Of a DNA stretch of 64,000 nucleotides, positions 25,681-34,314 are shown one piece after another (position 1 is the first letter of the stretch; each line of letters starts with the position of its first letter). The stretch is from positions 62,001 to 126,000 of the forward strand of contig NZ_CALPDH010000004.1 in NCBI RefSeq assembly GCF_943193215.1. Direction: 5' to 3'. Under the pieces are notes generated by a model. It worked only from the letters and a program-made list of their open reading frames with translations. It was not told the DNA's origin and did not search any database. Position numbers and translations under genes: made by a program. Source of the stretch: Acetatifactor aquisgranensis (GTDB lineage: Bacteria > Bacillota > Clostridia > Lachnospirales > Lachnospiraceae).

Positions 25681-26391
25681 ATGTTTGGTTCCATGGGAAA
25701 AAGAGTGAAAAGTTATATCGTATTTACGTCTTTCGCATATCGTATTGTCATATATCTGCTGATTCCGGCGGCATTGGTGGCATTCTGTGCCTGGATAGGG
25801 ACATACATGGGAGATATGGGCCTGATATTCACGGTGATGCTCCTTGCATTGGCGGAGATTATTTCCGACAGCTGGCTGTTCGGAGGGCTCCAGGCCAGGG
25901 ATGCGGAGAAAATGGACTATCTGAAGTCGTCAGGCCGAGGGCTGTCTCTCGTGCGCAATGCCCTGGGGCTGGATCTGTTCCGGAAATTCCTCACTGCCTT
26001 GTGTACTGTTGCGGCGTCCTATCTCCTCATCAGGCAGGTAAAAGGGGGACTGGCGGGGAGGCCTGAGCCGATTATGGATTTCGTCAGCTGCGGCGGGCCC
26101 TTACAGAGGATTGGGTTATTGGCGTATCTGGTATTGCTGGCCTATTGTTTTTCGGCGCTGGGGACATTTCTGTCCAGATATAACAGCACGATTTACGGGA
26201 ATCTGCTGCTGGGATATGGGGCCATGGCGCTGGCGTGCCTGGCGGGCATTTTCGGGCCGTCCTTTGTGAAGTATCCCTCCAATGGGATTTTCCTGCTGGA
26301 CCTGCTGTGTCTGGCGGTGGGGATTGGAGTCAGCGTCCTGACGGTGCGGACCGCCATGAAGAAAGTAAAAGGAGGATTTTATGATGAATGA
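25681..26391 (+). CDS. Membrane protein, ABC permease component
   Basis: 236 residues with about six hydrophobic segments, starting with YRIVIYLLIPAALVAFCAWI near residue 21. It has the look of an ABC-2 type permease half. AGAAAGGG abuts the ATG closely, so initiation may depend on the repeat region or coupling. It overlaps the next gene by 11 bp. No individual substrate can be inferred. Confidence 0.65.
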   Translation: MFGSMGKRVKSYIVFTSFAYRIVIYLLIPAALVAFCAWIGTYMGDMGLIFTVMLLALAEIISDSWLFGGLQARDAEKMDYLKSSGRGLSLVRNALGLDLFRKFLTALCTVAASYLLIRQVKGGLAGRPEPIMDFVSCGGPLQRIGLLAYLVLLAYCFSALGTFLSRYNSTIYGNLLLGYGAMALACLAGIFGPSFVKYPSNGIFLLDLLCLAVGIGVSVLTVRTAMKKVKGGFYDE

Positions 26392-27058
26392 TTTCAGGAG
26401 AGGATGGAAACTGATGCGCTATACCTATGGCATCAGGAGCAACTGTATCCAGGCGGGCGTCTTTCTGCTGATGGGCATTGTGTTCATGTTTACAGAGGGA
26501 GACGGATATTTCGGGATGATGGGCGGATTTTTCTGGATTACCATCACCATATTGCCCGTGCAGCTGATTTTCACCCTGGGGGTGGCGGATCTGGTGAATG
26601 TCTCGCCCATGAGAAAGAAGATGCAGACGATTTTTCCTGTGGCAGTCAATCTGATCTGCATGACAGTGGTATACCTGGCGGAACTGGCGATATGCGCCGT
26701 CCGGCTCTGTGTGAGCCCGGAAAAGGCTGAACAAGTGGGCCGCAGCGTGATTCTTCTGGCGGTCATGATGGCGCTGGTCATGGTCTATCTGGGAGTCTGC
26801 TACAAATATTTTGTGGTGTCCACCCTGTTCATCGTTCCGACCATGATACTCTGGATGCAGATGCAGAGTCCCGCAAAAAACCAGGCATTCGTAAATTTCC
26901 TTTTCAGGTACCGGGAGCTGCCGTTCGGGATGGCGGCAGCCATAGGATTCGGAATCCTCATAGTGGGAGCGCTGGCAGAGTATCTGCTCACCCGGCTGTT
27001 CTACAGGGCGCCGCTCTCCAGGGTGGCCCAGGCAGCGCCTCTGCGGAAAGCGCTGTGA
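26381..27058 (+). CDS. Membrane protein, second ABC permease component
   Basis: 225 residues with about five to six hydrophobic segments (QAGVFLLMGIVFMF, FFWITITILPVQLIFTLG, AVMMALVMVYLGVC, AAIGFGILIVGALAEYLL). GGAGG inside the upstream gene precedes ATG 26381, and a second ATG follows directly. Overlap with the preceding permease gene implies translational coupling and a heterodimeric membrane part. Last gene of the GntR operon. Confidence 0.65.
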   Translation: MMNDFRRGWKLMRYTYGIRSNCIQAGVFLLMGIVFMFTEGDGYFGMMGGFFWITITILPVQLIFTLGVADLVNVSPMRKKMQTIFPVAVNLICMTVVYLAELAICAVRLCVSPEKAEQVGRSVILLAVMMALVMVYLGVCYKYFVVSTLFIVPTMILWMQMQSPAKNQAFVNFLFRYRELPFGMAAAIGFGILIVGALAEYLLTRLFYRAPLSRVAQAAPLRKAL

Positions 27059-27129
27059 GATATCTCCATAATTGATTGCCGGCTGATATGCCGGGATGGT
27101 TCCCGGAATCTGTATCGGCATGCCGGAAC

Positions 27130-27149
27130 GCGCCGCCGTCAGGCGGCGC
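27130..27149 (+). terminator. GC-rich hairpin after the GntR/ABC operon
   Basis: GCGCCGCC, loop GTCA, GGCGGCGC: a perfect 8-bp stem. No T run follows, so it may be a weak terminator or an mRNA 3' stabiliser. Confidence 0.4.
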
Positions 27150-27302
27150 TGTGCTGCTACAGGCAGAATGCCGCATACAAAGGAATGGCCCATACCGCTT
27201 CATCCGCTCATTTCCTTTTTGTTTGACCAATTAAGACACATAGATTAGAACATTTCGGGCATCCTTATTTTATCAATCCTTTATGAATAGTTCACAGAAT
27301 TG

Positions 27303-27344
27303 TTAGCACTCCGACTTGACGAGTGCTAAAATATGTGTTATAGT
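27303..27344 (+). promoter_or_regulatory. CIRCE operator overlapping the hsp20 promoter
   Basis: TTAGCACTC (27303-27311), 9-bp spacer, GAGTGCTAA (27321-27329) is a perfect CIRCE element, the HrcA repressor site. The -35 TTGACG (27316-27321) lies within it and TATAGT (27339-27344) follows after 17 bp. The rest of the 402-bp gap from 27059 holds only the hairpin above and the leader. Confidence 0.92.
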
Positions 27345-27460
27345 ACAGATAGAACAAAGGAAGAGAAGAAAAAAGCGAAACCAATCGAATCCGGCGTTCG
27401 GGAAGCAGTACTTTAAACTTTGTATAAATATAGTTCAAATGCAGAAAGGAGATATGACTT

Positions 27461-27913
27461 ATGATGATGCCCAGTATTTTCAGAGACAATTTGTTTGATA
27501 ACTTTATGGAGGATTTCGCGTTTCCTAGATTTTCGGATATCGACAGGACGCTGTATGGAAAGAACGCCCGGAATCTGATGAAGACGGACGTGAAAGAGAC
27601 AGAGAACGGGTACGAGGTGGACATTGACCTGCCGGGCTTCCGGAAAGAGGAAATCCAAATGGAGCTGACAAACGGCAACCTTACTGTCAGCGCCGCCAAG
27701 GCCCTGAACAACGACCAGCAGAACGAGAAAGGGAACTATGTAAGGCGCGAGCGCTACGTGGGGAGCATGAGCCGCAGCTTCTATGTAGGGGAGCATGTGA
27801 CGGAGGAGGATATCCATCCCAAGTACGAGAACGGCATCCTGACATTCCGCATCCCCAAGGAAGAGGAAAAGGTAATCGAGGAGAAGAAGCGCTATATCGC
27901 CATCGAGGGATGA
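27461..27913 (+). CDS. hsp20: Hsp20/alpha-crystallin family small heat shock protein
   Basis: 150 residues. An N-terminal arm (residues 1-38) is followed by the alpha-crystallin domain from KTDVKETENGYEVDIDLPGF through ENGILTFRIPK, the conserved G-x-L-T-x-x-x-P strand, and a short basic tail. It acts as an ATP-independent holdase for unfolding proteins. Three consecutive ATGs start the frame; AAAGGAG lies about 12 bp before the first. Control by HrcA is indicated by the perfect CIRCE element over its promoter. Monocistronic, with a strong terminator 23 bp after the stop. Confidence 0.93.
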   Translation: MMMPSIFRDNLFDNFMEDFAFPRFSDIDRTLYGKNARNLMKTDVKETENGYEVDIDLPGFRKEEIQMELTNGNLTVSAAKALNNDQQNEKGNYVRRERYVGSMSRSFYVGEHVTEEDIHPKYENGILTFRIPKEEEKVIEEKKRYIAIEG

Positions 27914-27935
27914 CGCTTCATCACAGGACGGGAGG

Positions 27936-27967
27936 ACGCCCCGCAGGCTATGCTTGCGGGGCGTTTT
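27936..27967 (+). terminator. Terminator of hsp20
   Basis: ACGCCCCGCA (27936-27945) pairs perfectly with TGCGGGGCGT (27955-27964), followed by TTT. Confidence 0.85.
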
Positions 27968-28120
27968 GGCGCTTGATTCTTTTTTTGGCTGAATTTGCAG
28001 AATAATCATGCGATATCACATATTATCAGAGAATATAGAGGCGAAAGGGCTATAAAGACACATTAAAACAAATATGAGAAAATAAATTTCTAAAAATAAT
28101 CAAAAAATATAAAAATAGTA

Positions 28121-28149
28121 TTGACAAATAGAAAGGCGTGACGTATAAT
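28121..28149 (+). promoter_or_regulatory. Perfect consensus promoter of the putative small RNA
   Basis: TTGACA (28121-28126) and TATAAT (28144-28149) with exactly 17 bp between, in AT-rich DNA. No protein gene follows before the terminator at 28390-28430. Confidence 0.8.
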
Positions 28150-28155
28150 AAAGAC

Positions 28156-28437
28156 ACAATAAAGAGAGGGAAAACAAAATCTTCCATTAAAAATTTAATA
28201 AGCATCAAAGGTTTCAGACAGAGTGGATGTGCAGTACACGAAAAAGTAACGGATTGCTGAAGCGGAATTTGCCAGAGCGTTACAGTGCATTGAGTACAGG
28301 AGAAGCGTGGAAAGCACAATGGGTGAAATGGAAGAAAAGAGAACTGAAAAACTGAATAAGGAGGTATGGTCCATTGGATGAGGAGTTCTGAGAGGGCGTA
28401 TTGATTGAAATGGAATCGATACGCCCTCTCGCTGTGA
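28156..28437 (+). ncRNA. Putative orphan small RNA, about 280 nt
   Basis: Bounded by a perfect sigma-A promoter and a perfect 12-bp terminator stem. No reading frame with a properly spaced ribosome binding site was found; the best is 43 codons from ATG 28228 without one. Visible structure: GTAACG (28246-28251) can pair with CGTTAC (28278-28283); GAGAGGG near the 5' end (28164-28170) repeats the 5' arm of the terminator and could pair with its 3' arm CCCTCTC (28424-28430), offering an alternative to the terminator fold. AAGGAGG near 28363 followed by a short ATG frame (MRSSERAY, stop) just before the terminator could be a tiny peptide. It does not match SRP RNA, RNase P, tmRNA or 6S RNA by eye. 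Confidence 0.55.
28390..28437 (+). terminator. Strong terminator of the putative small RNA
   Basis: GAGAGGGCGTAT (28390-28401) pairs perfectly with ATACGCCCTCTC (28419-28430), with an inner GATT/AATC pairing, followed by GCTGTGATTTTTT. The T-rich tail is only on the plus strand. Confidence 0.85.
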
Positions 28438-28441
28438 TTTT

Positions 28442-29359
28442 TTATTTCTCCCGCCATTCCGTCTTGCCGCTGTCGGACCATACCACCATGTTCCGGCCGT
28501 TGTTTTTGGCCTTGTACAGCATATTGTCCGCGACTTTCAGATACTCGTCATAGGAATCCCCGTCTTTCGGGAGCAGCGTGACGCCGCCGATGCTGATGGT
28601 GACCCAGGGGGAGACGGAAGGATCGTGGGGGATGTGCAGATCCTCCACCGCCTGCCGGATGGTCTTTAAGAATTCAAAAGCCGATTTGGCATCGTTTCCG
28701 ATCATGATCGCCACGAATTCCTCTCCGCCGTAACGGCCGAAGAAGTCCGTGGAGCGCTGCAGGAAAGAAGACGCCGTCTTAGCCACGGAGGCTATGACTT
28801 TGTCGCCTGCCGGATGGCCGAAAGTGTCGTTGTATATCTTGAATTTATCGATGTCGAACATGCAGACGGAAAAGGTCAGGCCCAGACGCACGGCCTCGCG
28901 CCATTTCAGGATGCTGTCGTCCTCGTACCGCCTGCGGTTCGCCACGCCGGTGAGCTGGTCCACGGTGGCCTGCCGCATGAACTGCATCTGGTAGTGGTGG
29001 AGTTTGATATGGATATTTGCCCTGGCCCGGACCGTGATGGGGCTGAAAGGCTTGGTGATGTAATCCACCGCGCCGAGAGTGAGCCCCTTTTCCTCATGCT
29101 GGACATCAGCCAGGCCGCTGACCAGAATCACGGGCGTGTACTTGGTCAGGATTGTCTCCTGCAGCTTTTTGAGCAAAGTGAACCCGTCCACATCCGGCAT
29201 GATGATGTCCAGGAAAATCAGGGAAAAGGCTTCGGCCTTTGCCTTGCGGAACCCCTCATCGCCTTTCAGGCATATGGTGACGTCATATCCTGTGCCAAGA
29301 ATGGATTTCAGATATTCAGCCTGTGCCAGACTGTCTTCGATAATCAATATTTTATCCAT
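28442..29359 (-). CDS. Response regulator with GGDEF diguanylate cyclase output
   Basis: 305 residues. Receiver domain (residues 1-120) with EDS, phosphorylation Asp in LIFLDIIMPD (about residue 54) and Lys in YITKPFSP; then a GGDEF domain with DQLTGVANRRRYE, DIDKFKIYND and the active-site motif GGEEF. It should make cyclic di-GMP when phosphorylated. No inhibitory-site RxxD is apparent five residues before GGEEF (FFGRYGGEEF). The ATG has GGAGG about 10 bp upstream. It follows the PAS protein gene by 43 bp and is probably cotranscribed. The 3' end lies next to the terminator of the small RNA, convergent with it. Confidence 0.88.
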   Translation of the reverse strand: MDKILIIEDSLAQAEYLKSILGTGYDVTICLKGDEGFRKAKAEAFSLIFLDIIMPDVDGFTLLKKLQETILTKYTPVILVSGLADVQHEEKGLTLGAVDYITKPFSPITVRARANIHIKLHHYQMQFMRQATVDQLTGVANRRRYEDDSILKWREAVRLGLTFSVCMFDIDKFKIYNDTFGHPAGDKVIASVAKTASSFLQRSTDFFGRYGGEEFVAIMIGNDAKSAFEFLKTIRQAVEDLHIPHDPSVSPWVTISIGGVTLLPKDGDSYDEYLKVADNMLYKAKNNGRNMVVWSDSGKTEWREK

Positions 29360-29402
29360 ATATGTCTGTCCTCCGTCTGTTTCTGCTATCGGATAGTGAA
29401 AT

Positions 29403-31382
29403 TTAATTCGCTTTTTGGTTCATATGCTGACGGTGCACGGTTTCCGTAATGTTCTGCGCCACGTATACCGCTGTCTTGGGACGGTCATTTTCTCCGATTT
29501 CCGCCAGCACTACGGTGGCGCACACCCACTGGAAATCCTCGGGACTGTCCGCAGTTTCCTGGGACAGCGTCCGGAAAGTGGTCGACACACAGGGCTGCCA
29601 CCAGCGCAGGTTCTCCGTCAGGTTCGGCATATTCATGACTTTCAGGTAATCCTCCCGGTCATCCGGATGGATGAAATTCTCGGCGTAGACCTGGAGCGCG
29701 GCGGTACAGTTTACCTCGCTTCCCAGAACGTCTCCGGCCTTGCCCAGTTTCGTGACGGCGCGGAAAGTATCCTTTTCCACATCTATGTAGTAGGTGGAGA
29801 AGAAGAGGCTGCTTAAGCTGCTGATGATATAGGCGCGGTCCTGCATGGTCCTTGCCCTTTCGTCCTCCCGGCTCTTTTCGGCGCTAATATCATGTCCCAG
29901 GATATTGACCACCACCCGGCCGTTCTGACGGCTGTAAATGATATGCTGCTCAAGCCAGCGGGGAGGATTTTCCCTGGTGCGGCTCTGGCAGATTTCCTCG
30001 GCATAATTTTCCGTGGCTGCAGCTTTTTCACGCAAGTGTTCCAGAGATAACAGGCTGGAGTAATTGATTGCGTCCTTGGGGTGCAGCTGGGGAATGAGCT
30101 GCTGTGTATAATAGCTGTAATCGCCCACCATGGTGTCCTGCGATCCGGAAGAATCGTTCAGGAAAATGCGTTCACACTGGCCGTTTTCCAGGTTGACTGT
30201 GGTCATCACGGTAAAGCGGGACTTCAGGATCGCCGCAATCTGCATATCGTGCTGGTTGTGGGCCAGTTCCCTGCGTATCTGTTCGTCCATGTTCTCCAGG
30301 GCCAGGACTATCTGGCCGCATGTGCCCCGGTCTCCCTGTAAATGGGCTGTCACGGAAATGTAGCGATAGGCACCGCCGATTTCCCACTGGCAGAGGAGCT
30401 CCGATTCCGGAGCGCCGGCTTCCATGGCCTGTATGAGGCCGGCGCTGGAAAATTTCGTCTGGAAAGCCTCGCGGTACGCGGGATGGAGCCTTTCCATAAT
30501 CCGGGTATGCATAAAAGAGTCCCATAGAGGCAGCTCGGAAAGCGGTTCCGTGGGAATGCGTCCCTCCACCCGAATGGGCTCAACGGTGCCCGCATCCGGA
30601 TTGATGGCATAAATGCCGAAGCTCTGTTCGCCAATCGCCAGAAGAGCGTCCCGGCTGCGGGCATTGACTTCCTCCAATTCCAGGCCTTCCCGCATGGTAT
30701 TGTGTACATCTTTGACGCAGAGCATGGCTGTTTCATTCTCTTCGCTGTAGTCAAAAGCCTGCACGATCTCCATCAGATTCCAGCGGAATTCTTCTCCGTG
30801 GAGGCGGCGGTAGATGCAGGTCAGCACGGCTTTGTCGGAGCGTATTGCGCTGCGCAGATGTTCTATATCGGTAAAGGCCTTGAAGCGTTCCACGTCTTCC
30901 GGATGAATCATTCCGCTTCCTGCCAGGTTTTCAAATTCCCTGGAAAGATTGTCTGTGCCGTGCCCGGACAGCCATGCGCCGGTATCGGCTTTCAGGACAT
31001 CATAACGGTTCCGGCCGAGATCCAGACGCAGGACTTTGTAGTATGTAGAGCCTGAGGCTTCCGGGCGGGGCGTCACGCTGACTACAAAAGCGGGAATCGT
31101 ATCCTGCCACAGCATCCGTGTAGCTACCATGTCCACGACTCCGCCGAAAGTGGGATTGTAACTTAAGGAATGCCCCTCCTGTCTGTCCTGGATGGTCAGC
31201 AGGGGACAATTGATGCAGGATCCTGTCCACACCTCGTGACAAATCATGCCCAGCCGCACCTCCGGTGAGGCGGTCCGGACTCTCTTATTAAAATATAACA
31301 GACTATGATTATCCTGCCGGATGACATAGATACCAGTCTCCGGCATGCTGTTCAGGATGATTTCGTAATCTTTGTCTCTCAA
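29403..31382 (-). CDS. Multi-PAS signalling protein without recognised output domain
   Basis: 659 residues, cytoplasmic, no membrane segment. The N-terminal PAS-like domain carries a cysteine cluster ICHEVWTGSCINCPL (about residues 47-61), which could bind a metal or cofactor. Further PAS-like units appear around residues 110-215, 235-380, 385-495 and 515-645 (each with an IHPEDVERF- or LHPKDAINY-type motif). No kinase, GGDEF, EAL or HD-GYP motifs are seen. It precedes the REC-GGDEF gene by 43 bp in the same direction, so it probably modulates that protein by direct contact. Confidence 0.65.
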   Translation of the reverse strand: MRDKDYEIILNSMPETGIYVIRQDNHSLLYFNKRVRTASPEVRLGMICHEVWTGSCINCPLLTIQDRQEGHSLSYNPTFGGVVDMVATRMLWQDTIPAFVVSVTPRPEASGSTYYKVLRLDLGRNRYDVLKADTGAWLSGHGTDNLSREFENLAGSGMIHPEDVERFKAFTDIEHLRSAIRSDKAVLTCIYRRLHGEEFRWNLMEIVQAFDYSEENETAMLCVKDVHNTMREGLELEEVNARSRDALLAIGEQSFGIYAINPDAGTVEPIRVEGRIPTEPLSELPLWDSFMHTRIMERLHPAYREAFQTKFSSAGLIQAMEAGAPESELLCQWEIGGAYRYISVTAHLQGDRGTCGQIVLALENMDEQIRRELAHNQHDMQIAAILKSRFTVMTTVNLENGQCERIFLNDSSGSQDTMVGDYSYYTQQLIPQLHPKDAINYSSLLSLEHLREKAAATENYAEEICQSRTRENPPRWLEQHIIYSRQNGRVVVNILGHDISAEKSREDERARTMQDRAYIISSLSSLFFSTYYIDVEKDTFRAVTKLGKAGDVLGSEVNCTAALQVYAENFIHPDDREDYLKVMNMPNLTENLRWWQPCVSTTFRTLSQETADSPEDFQWVCATVVLAEIGENDRPKTAVYVAQNITETVHRQHMNQKAN

Positions 31383-31448
31383 AGTAAATCCCCCTTAATC
31401 AGTGGTGACGGGCTATATTCTATTCGACGGCAAGGCGAGCCTTTGGCG

Positions 31449-31531
31449 TGCAAAAAAAAAGCCTCAGATGCAAGGCTTTGCGATGCTTATCTTTACTATA
31501 TAATGATAAAGAAAAAAAGCCGGATTGTCAA
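31449..31531 (-). promoter_or_regulatory. Promoter followed at once by an intrinsic terminator: possible attenuator
   Basis: On the minus strand TTGACA (31531-31526) and TATCAT (31508-31503) with a 17-bp spacer predict a start near 31496. Only about 17 nt later AAAGCCT (31479-31473) pairs with AGGCTTT (31464-31458) and runs into nine T (to 31452). The PAS gene starts at 31382. Either the hairpin ends the upstream AraC transcript and weakens this promoter, or it is a real attenuator. Confidence 0.55.
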
Positions 31532-31578
31532 GCGGAAAACGATAATCGGCACGATGGGAAGCTGCGGGGACGAGGATT

Positions 31579-32390
31579 CTAACGCGGAATCAGGCGGTAT
31601 TCCGTGGGTGTCATGCCTGTATTCTTTTTAAAATGGGCAATAAAATGGTTCACGTTTTCGTAGCCTGCCTCATAGCTGATTTCGTGAATCTTCAGACTCG
31701 TTTCCGCCAGCAGGCTTTTGGCGGACTGTATACGGATTCTGTGCAGGTACGGCAGAGGCGGTATCGGTTGACTCTGTACTTCTCCTCGAACTCCGCCAGG
31801 GTGTGGGTTTCATAATAATGGGTCTCCAGCTCGGATTTCATGTCCGCCAGATAGGCGGGCGCTTTCTTCCCGGGGAGCATATGTCCCAGAGTCAGCCGGG
31901 AGAGCATTTCCGTCAGCAGCATATGGCAGAGGACAGGATTGGCGGCCTTTTTCTCGAACAGCGGAAGCAGCTCGCCGGACTGGGAGACGGCGGGAGGAAT
32001 CCGCCAGAAAGGCGCAGTCTCCGGAAGCAGGGAGCGGAAATAGGGCCAGCCCGGGCCGTCAAAGCGGAGAATTTCATATTCTGCAGCGTTCCGCACGATG
32101 ATCCGGCAGGTGAAGCGGCAGTCGAAAAGATAGAGGCCCCTCTCTGACACGGCGGCGGATTGTCCGGCGGGAAGAACGGTAAAAAGCAGGGAGCCGGATT
32201 TTAAGCGCAGAAGCCCCAGCCCCTGGCAATCCGAGACATAGTAGGAAAGGGGGCTTTCTATGGAGCCGCATTCCAGGGAAACGCGGTAAAGGAGGGAGCC
32301 GGCCACGTCTGCCTCCGGCTGGAAGGAAGTCAGGCACAGGCCCGATTGGGCCAGCAGGGACAGGCTTGGGGTATATGCTTCTGCCATCAT
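31579..32390 (-). pseudogene. AraC family regulator disrupted in the DNA-binding domain
   Basis: From ATG 32390 (AGAGGTG upstream) the frame gives an AraC-type cupin sensor domain and the first helix-turn-helix up to EEKYRVNRYRLCR, then goes out of frame and stops at 31692. In another frame the second half resumes as YLHRIRIQSAKSLLAETSLK and continues through ISYEAGYENVNHFIAHFKK to TAG at 31579-31581. The segment usually found between, about ten residues of FS-x-x-x-G-x-SP type, is missing. This is a deletion with frameshift, so the protein is probably inactive. It is divergent from the GH2 gene it presumably controlled. Confidence 0.7.
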
Positions 32391-32450
32391 TTTGACTTTC
32401 ACCTCTACTTAAAAATTAATCCGCATTTAAGCAATATTAATTTATTATAG

Positions 32451-34160
32451 CTGAATTTTCAGGAAAAATATACTGGCAAATACTCTGAAAAAGTCAGACT
32501 TGCGACACACGCAATCAGGGACTCCGGGGAGATTTCTTCTTCCCTGTGGGATTTTAAGACCCTGGAAACGGCTCAGGGGGCAGCGATTTCCAGGAAGGCC
32601 ATGGTACCGGAGTGCTGGGAGTGCAGTCCGGACATGCGCGGCTACCGGGGCAAGGCCCAGTACCAGCGGGACATCCGGTGCTTCGGGAATGTGCGGCTGG
32701 AGTTCAAGGGGGTAAGCCATACGGCGGAGGTCTATCTGGACGACAGGCTTGTAGCATCCCATTACAATGCCTATACGCCTTTTTCGGTTGTCCTGAGAGA
32801 CATCGGCGAGGGGGAGCACCGCCTGAAGGTGGTGGTGGACAATTCCTTTGGCGAGGCCTCCGCATTGCATATGCCCAATGATTACCAGACCTATGGGGGA
32901 ATCACCAGGCCGGTGGTGCTGGAGCGCCTGGGGGATGCTTACCTTTCTGGGATGCATGCGGACAGCATCTTCAAAGACGGCCAGTGGCATCTGAAAATCC
33001 GGGCGCAGGCAGAGAACCTGTCGGGGACGGCGTTTACAGGCAAAGTCACATTTTTCCTGGGGGAAAGGGAGCTGGCTTCGGTTCCGGTGCGGGCAGAGGG
33101 GAACGGCGGCGCATCCGTGGAGACCGGGGAGCTGCCCTGCGAGGAGGTGACGGCATGGTGTCCGGAGAACCCTGCCCTGTATCCCCTGACAGCGGTGCTG
33201 ACGGACGCACATGAGTGGGAAATCGACGACCTGATTGACCGGATAGGATTCCGCAGGGTGGAGATTGTGGGAAAGGGGATTTACCTGAACGGCAATCGGG
33301 TGCGGATTAAGGGGTTCTGCCGCCATGAGGACCATCCCCAGTTCGGGTGCGCCATCCCCTATGCGGCCATGTACCAGGATTTGATGCTCATGAAGGAGGC
33401 AGGGGCAAATTCCGTCCGCACCTCCCATTACCCCAATGACGAGCGGTTCCTGGATCTGTGCGACGAGCTGGGCATTTTGGTCTGGGAGGAGAACCACGCC
33501 CGCGGGCTGTCGGAGGAGAACATGAGCAACCCGAATTTTGAAAGGCAGTGCGAGGACTGCATCCGGGAGATGATCACGGCCCATTACAACCACCCCAGCA
33601 TCTACATCTGGGGCATCCTCAACGAGTGCGCCAGCCACACGGAATATGGGAGAGAGTGTTACCGCAGGCAGTACGAGCTGATTGGACAGCTGGATTCCAC
33701 CAGGCCCCGCTCCTCCGCCAGCTGCCAGTTCAAGACGGACATCTGCTTCGGATTCCCCGAGGTGGTCTCCTATAACATATATCCCCTCTGGTACCACGAC
33801 ACGCCGCCCGGGGAATATCTGGACGACCTCTATGGCTGGGTGCAGAAGGAGACGGAAGGGGCGGGCAAGCCCTTCCTGATTACGGAGATCGGCGCAGGGG
33901 CAATCTACGGATACCGCACCCCCGACATGGTGAAATGGTCGGAGGAATATCAGGAGAAGGCGCTGGAGGAGCAGCTGACGGCGGTGCTCTCCAGGGAGGA
34001 CATAAGCGGCGTCTATATCTGGCAGTTCTGCGACTGCAGGGTGTGCGACAGCTGGTTCGGCGGCAGGCCCCGGACCATGAACAACAAGGGAATCTGGGAT
34101 GAGTACCGCAGGCCAAAGCTTTCTTTCCGGACGGTGAAGCGGATTTTTGGCAGTGTATGA
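32451..34160 (+). CDS. Glycoside hydrolase family 2 enzyme (beta-galactosidase/beta-glucuronidase-like), start codon unclear
   Basis: The frame is open from 32451 and the region before the first ATG (32601) already matches a GH2 start (HAIRDSGEISSSLWDFKTLE), so ATG 32601 is too late. No ATG, GTG or TTG in frame with a ribosome binding site is present between, suggesting loss of the start codon. Counting from 32601, the acid/base Glu is at about residue 342 (ILNECAS) and the nucleophile Glu at about 429 (LITEIGAG). The sugar-binding, immunoglobulin-like and barrel domains are in the normal order; total length from 32451 is 569 residues. No signal peptide. The gene lies next to a broken AraC regulator, so it may be silent. 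Confidence 0.75.
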   Translation: MNFQEKYTGKYSEKVRLATHAIRDSGEISSSLWDFKTLETAQGAAISRKAMVPECWECSPDMRGYRGKAQYQRDIRCFGNVRLEFKGVSHTAEVYLDDRLVASHYNAYTPFSVVLRDIGEGEHRLKVVVDNSFGEASALHMPNDYQTYGGITRPVVLERLGDAYLSGMHADSIFKDGQWHLKIRAQAENLSGTAFTGKVTFFLGERELASVPVRAEGNGGASVETGELPCEEVTAWCPENPALYPLTAVLTDAHEWEIDDLIDRIGFRRVEIVGKGIYLNGNRVRIKGFCRHEDHPQFGCAIPYAAMYQDLMLMKEAGANSVRTSHYPNDERFLDLCDELGILVWEENHARGLSEENMSNPNFERQCEDCIREMITAHYNHPSIYIWGILNECASHTEYGRECYRRQYELIGQLDSTRPRSSASCQFKTDICFGFPEVVSYNIYPLWYHDTPPGEYLDDLYGWVQKETEGAGKPFLITEIGAGAIYGYRTPDMVKWSEEYQEKALEEQLTAVLSREDISGVYIWQFCDCRVCDSWFGGRPRTMNNKGIWDEYRRPKLSFRTVKRIFGSV

Positions 34161-34173
34161 GGCGGGGAGAAAG

Positions 34174-34201
34174 GGGCTGTCGGATCATGTTCCGACAGCC
34201 C
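34174..34201 (+). terminator. Terminator of the GH2 gene
   Basis: GGGCTGTCGGA (34174-34184) pairs perfectly with TCCGACAGCCC (34191-34201), then TTTGATT. Confidence 0.75.
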
Positions 34202-34314
34202 TTTGATTCGGTCAGAATAGTCAAATAAGAAAAATGTTTTGACAATGGGGTCTTCTCAAAATCGGTCAATAGGTTTATGCTGTAATTAACCAAGCGGTCA
34301 ACGGAGGTGACAGG

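Noticed and set aside
28228..28359. A 43-codon frame inside the putative small RNA
   Set aside because: No ribosome binding site at a workable distance; composition not convincing. Kept only as an alternative.
32601..34160. GH2 gene beginning at the first ATG (32601)
   Set aside because: Homologous coding sequence extends at least 30 codons upstream, so that ATG would remove part of the sugar-binding domain.
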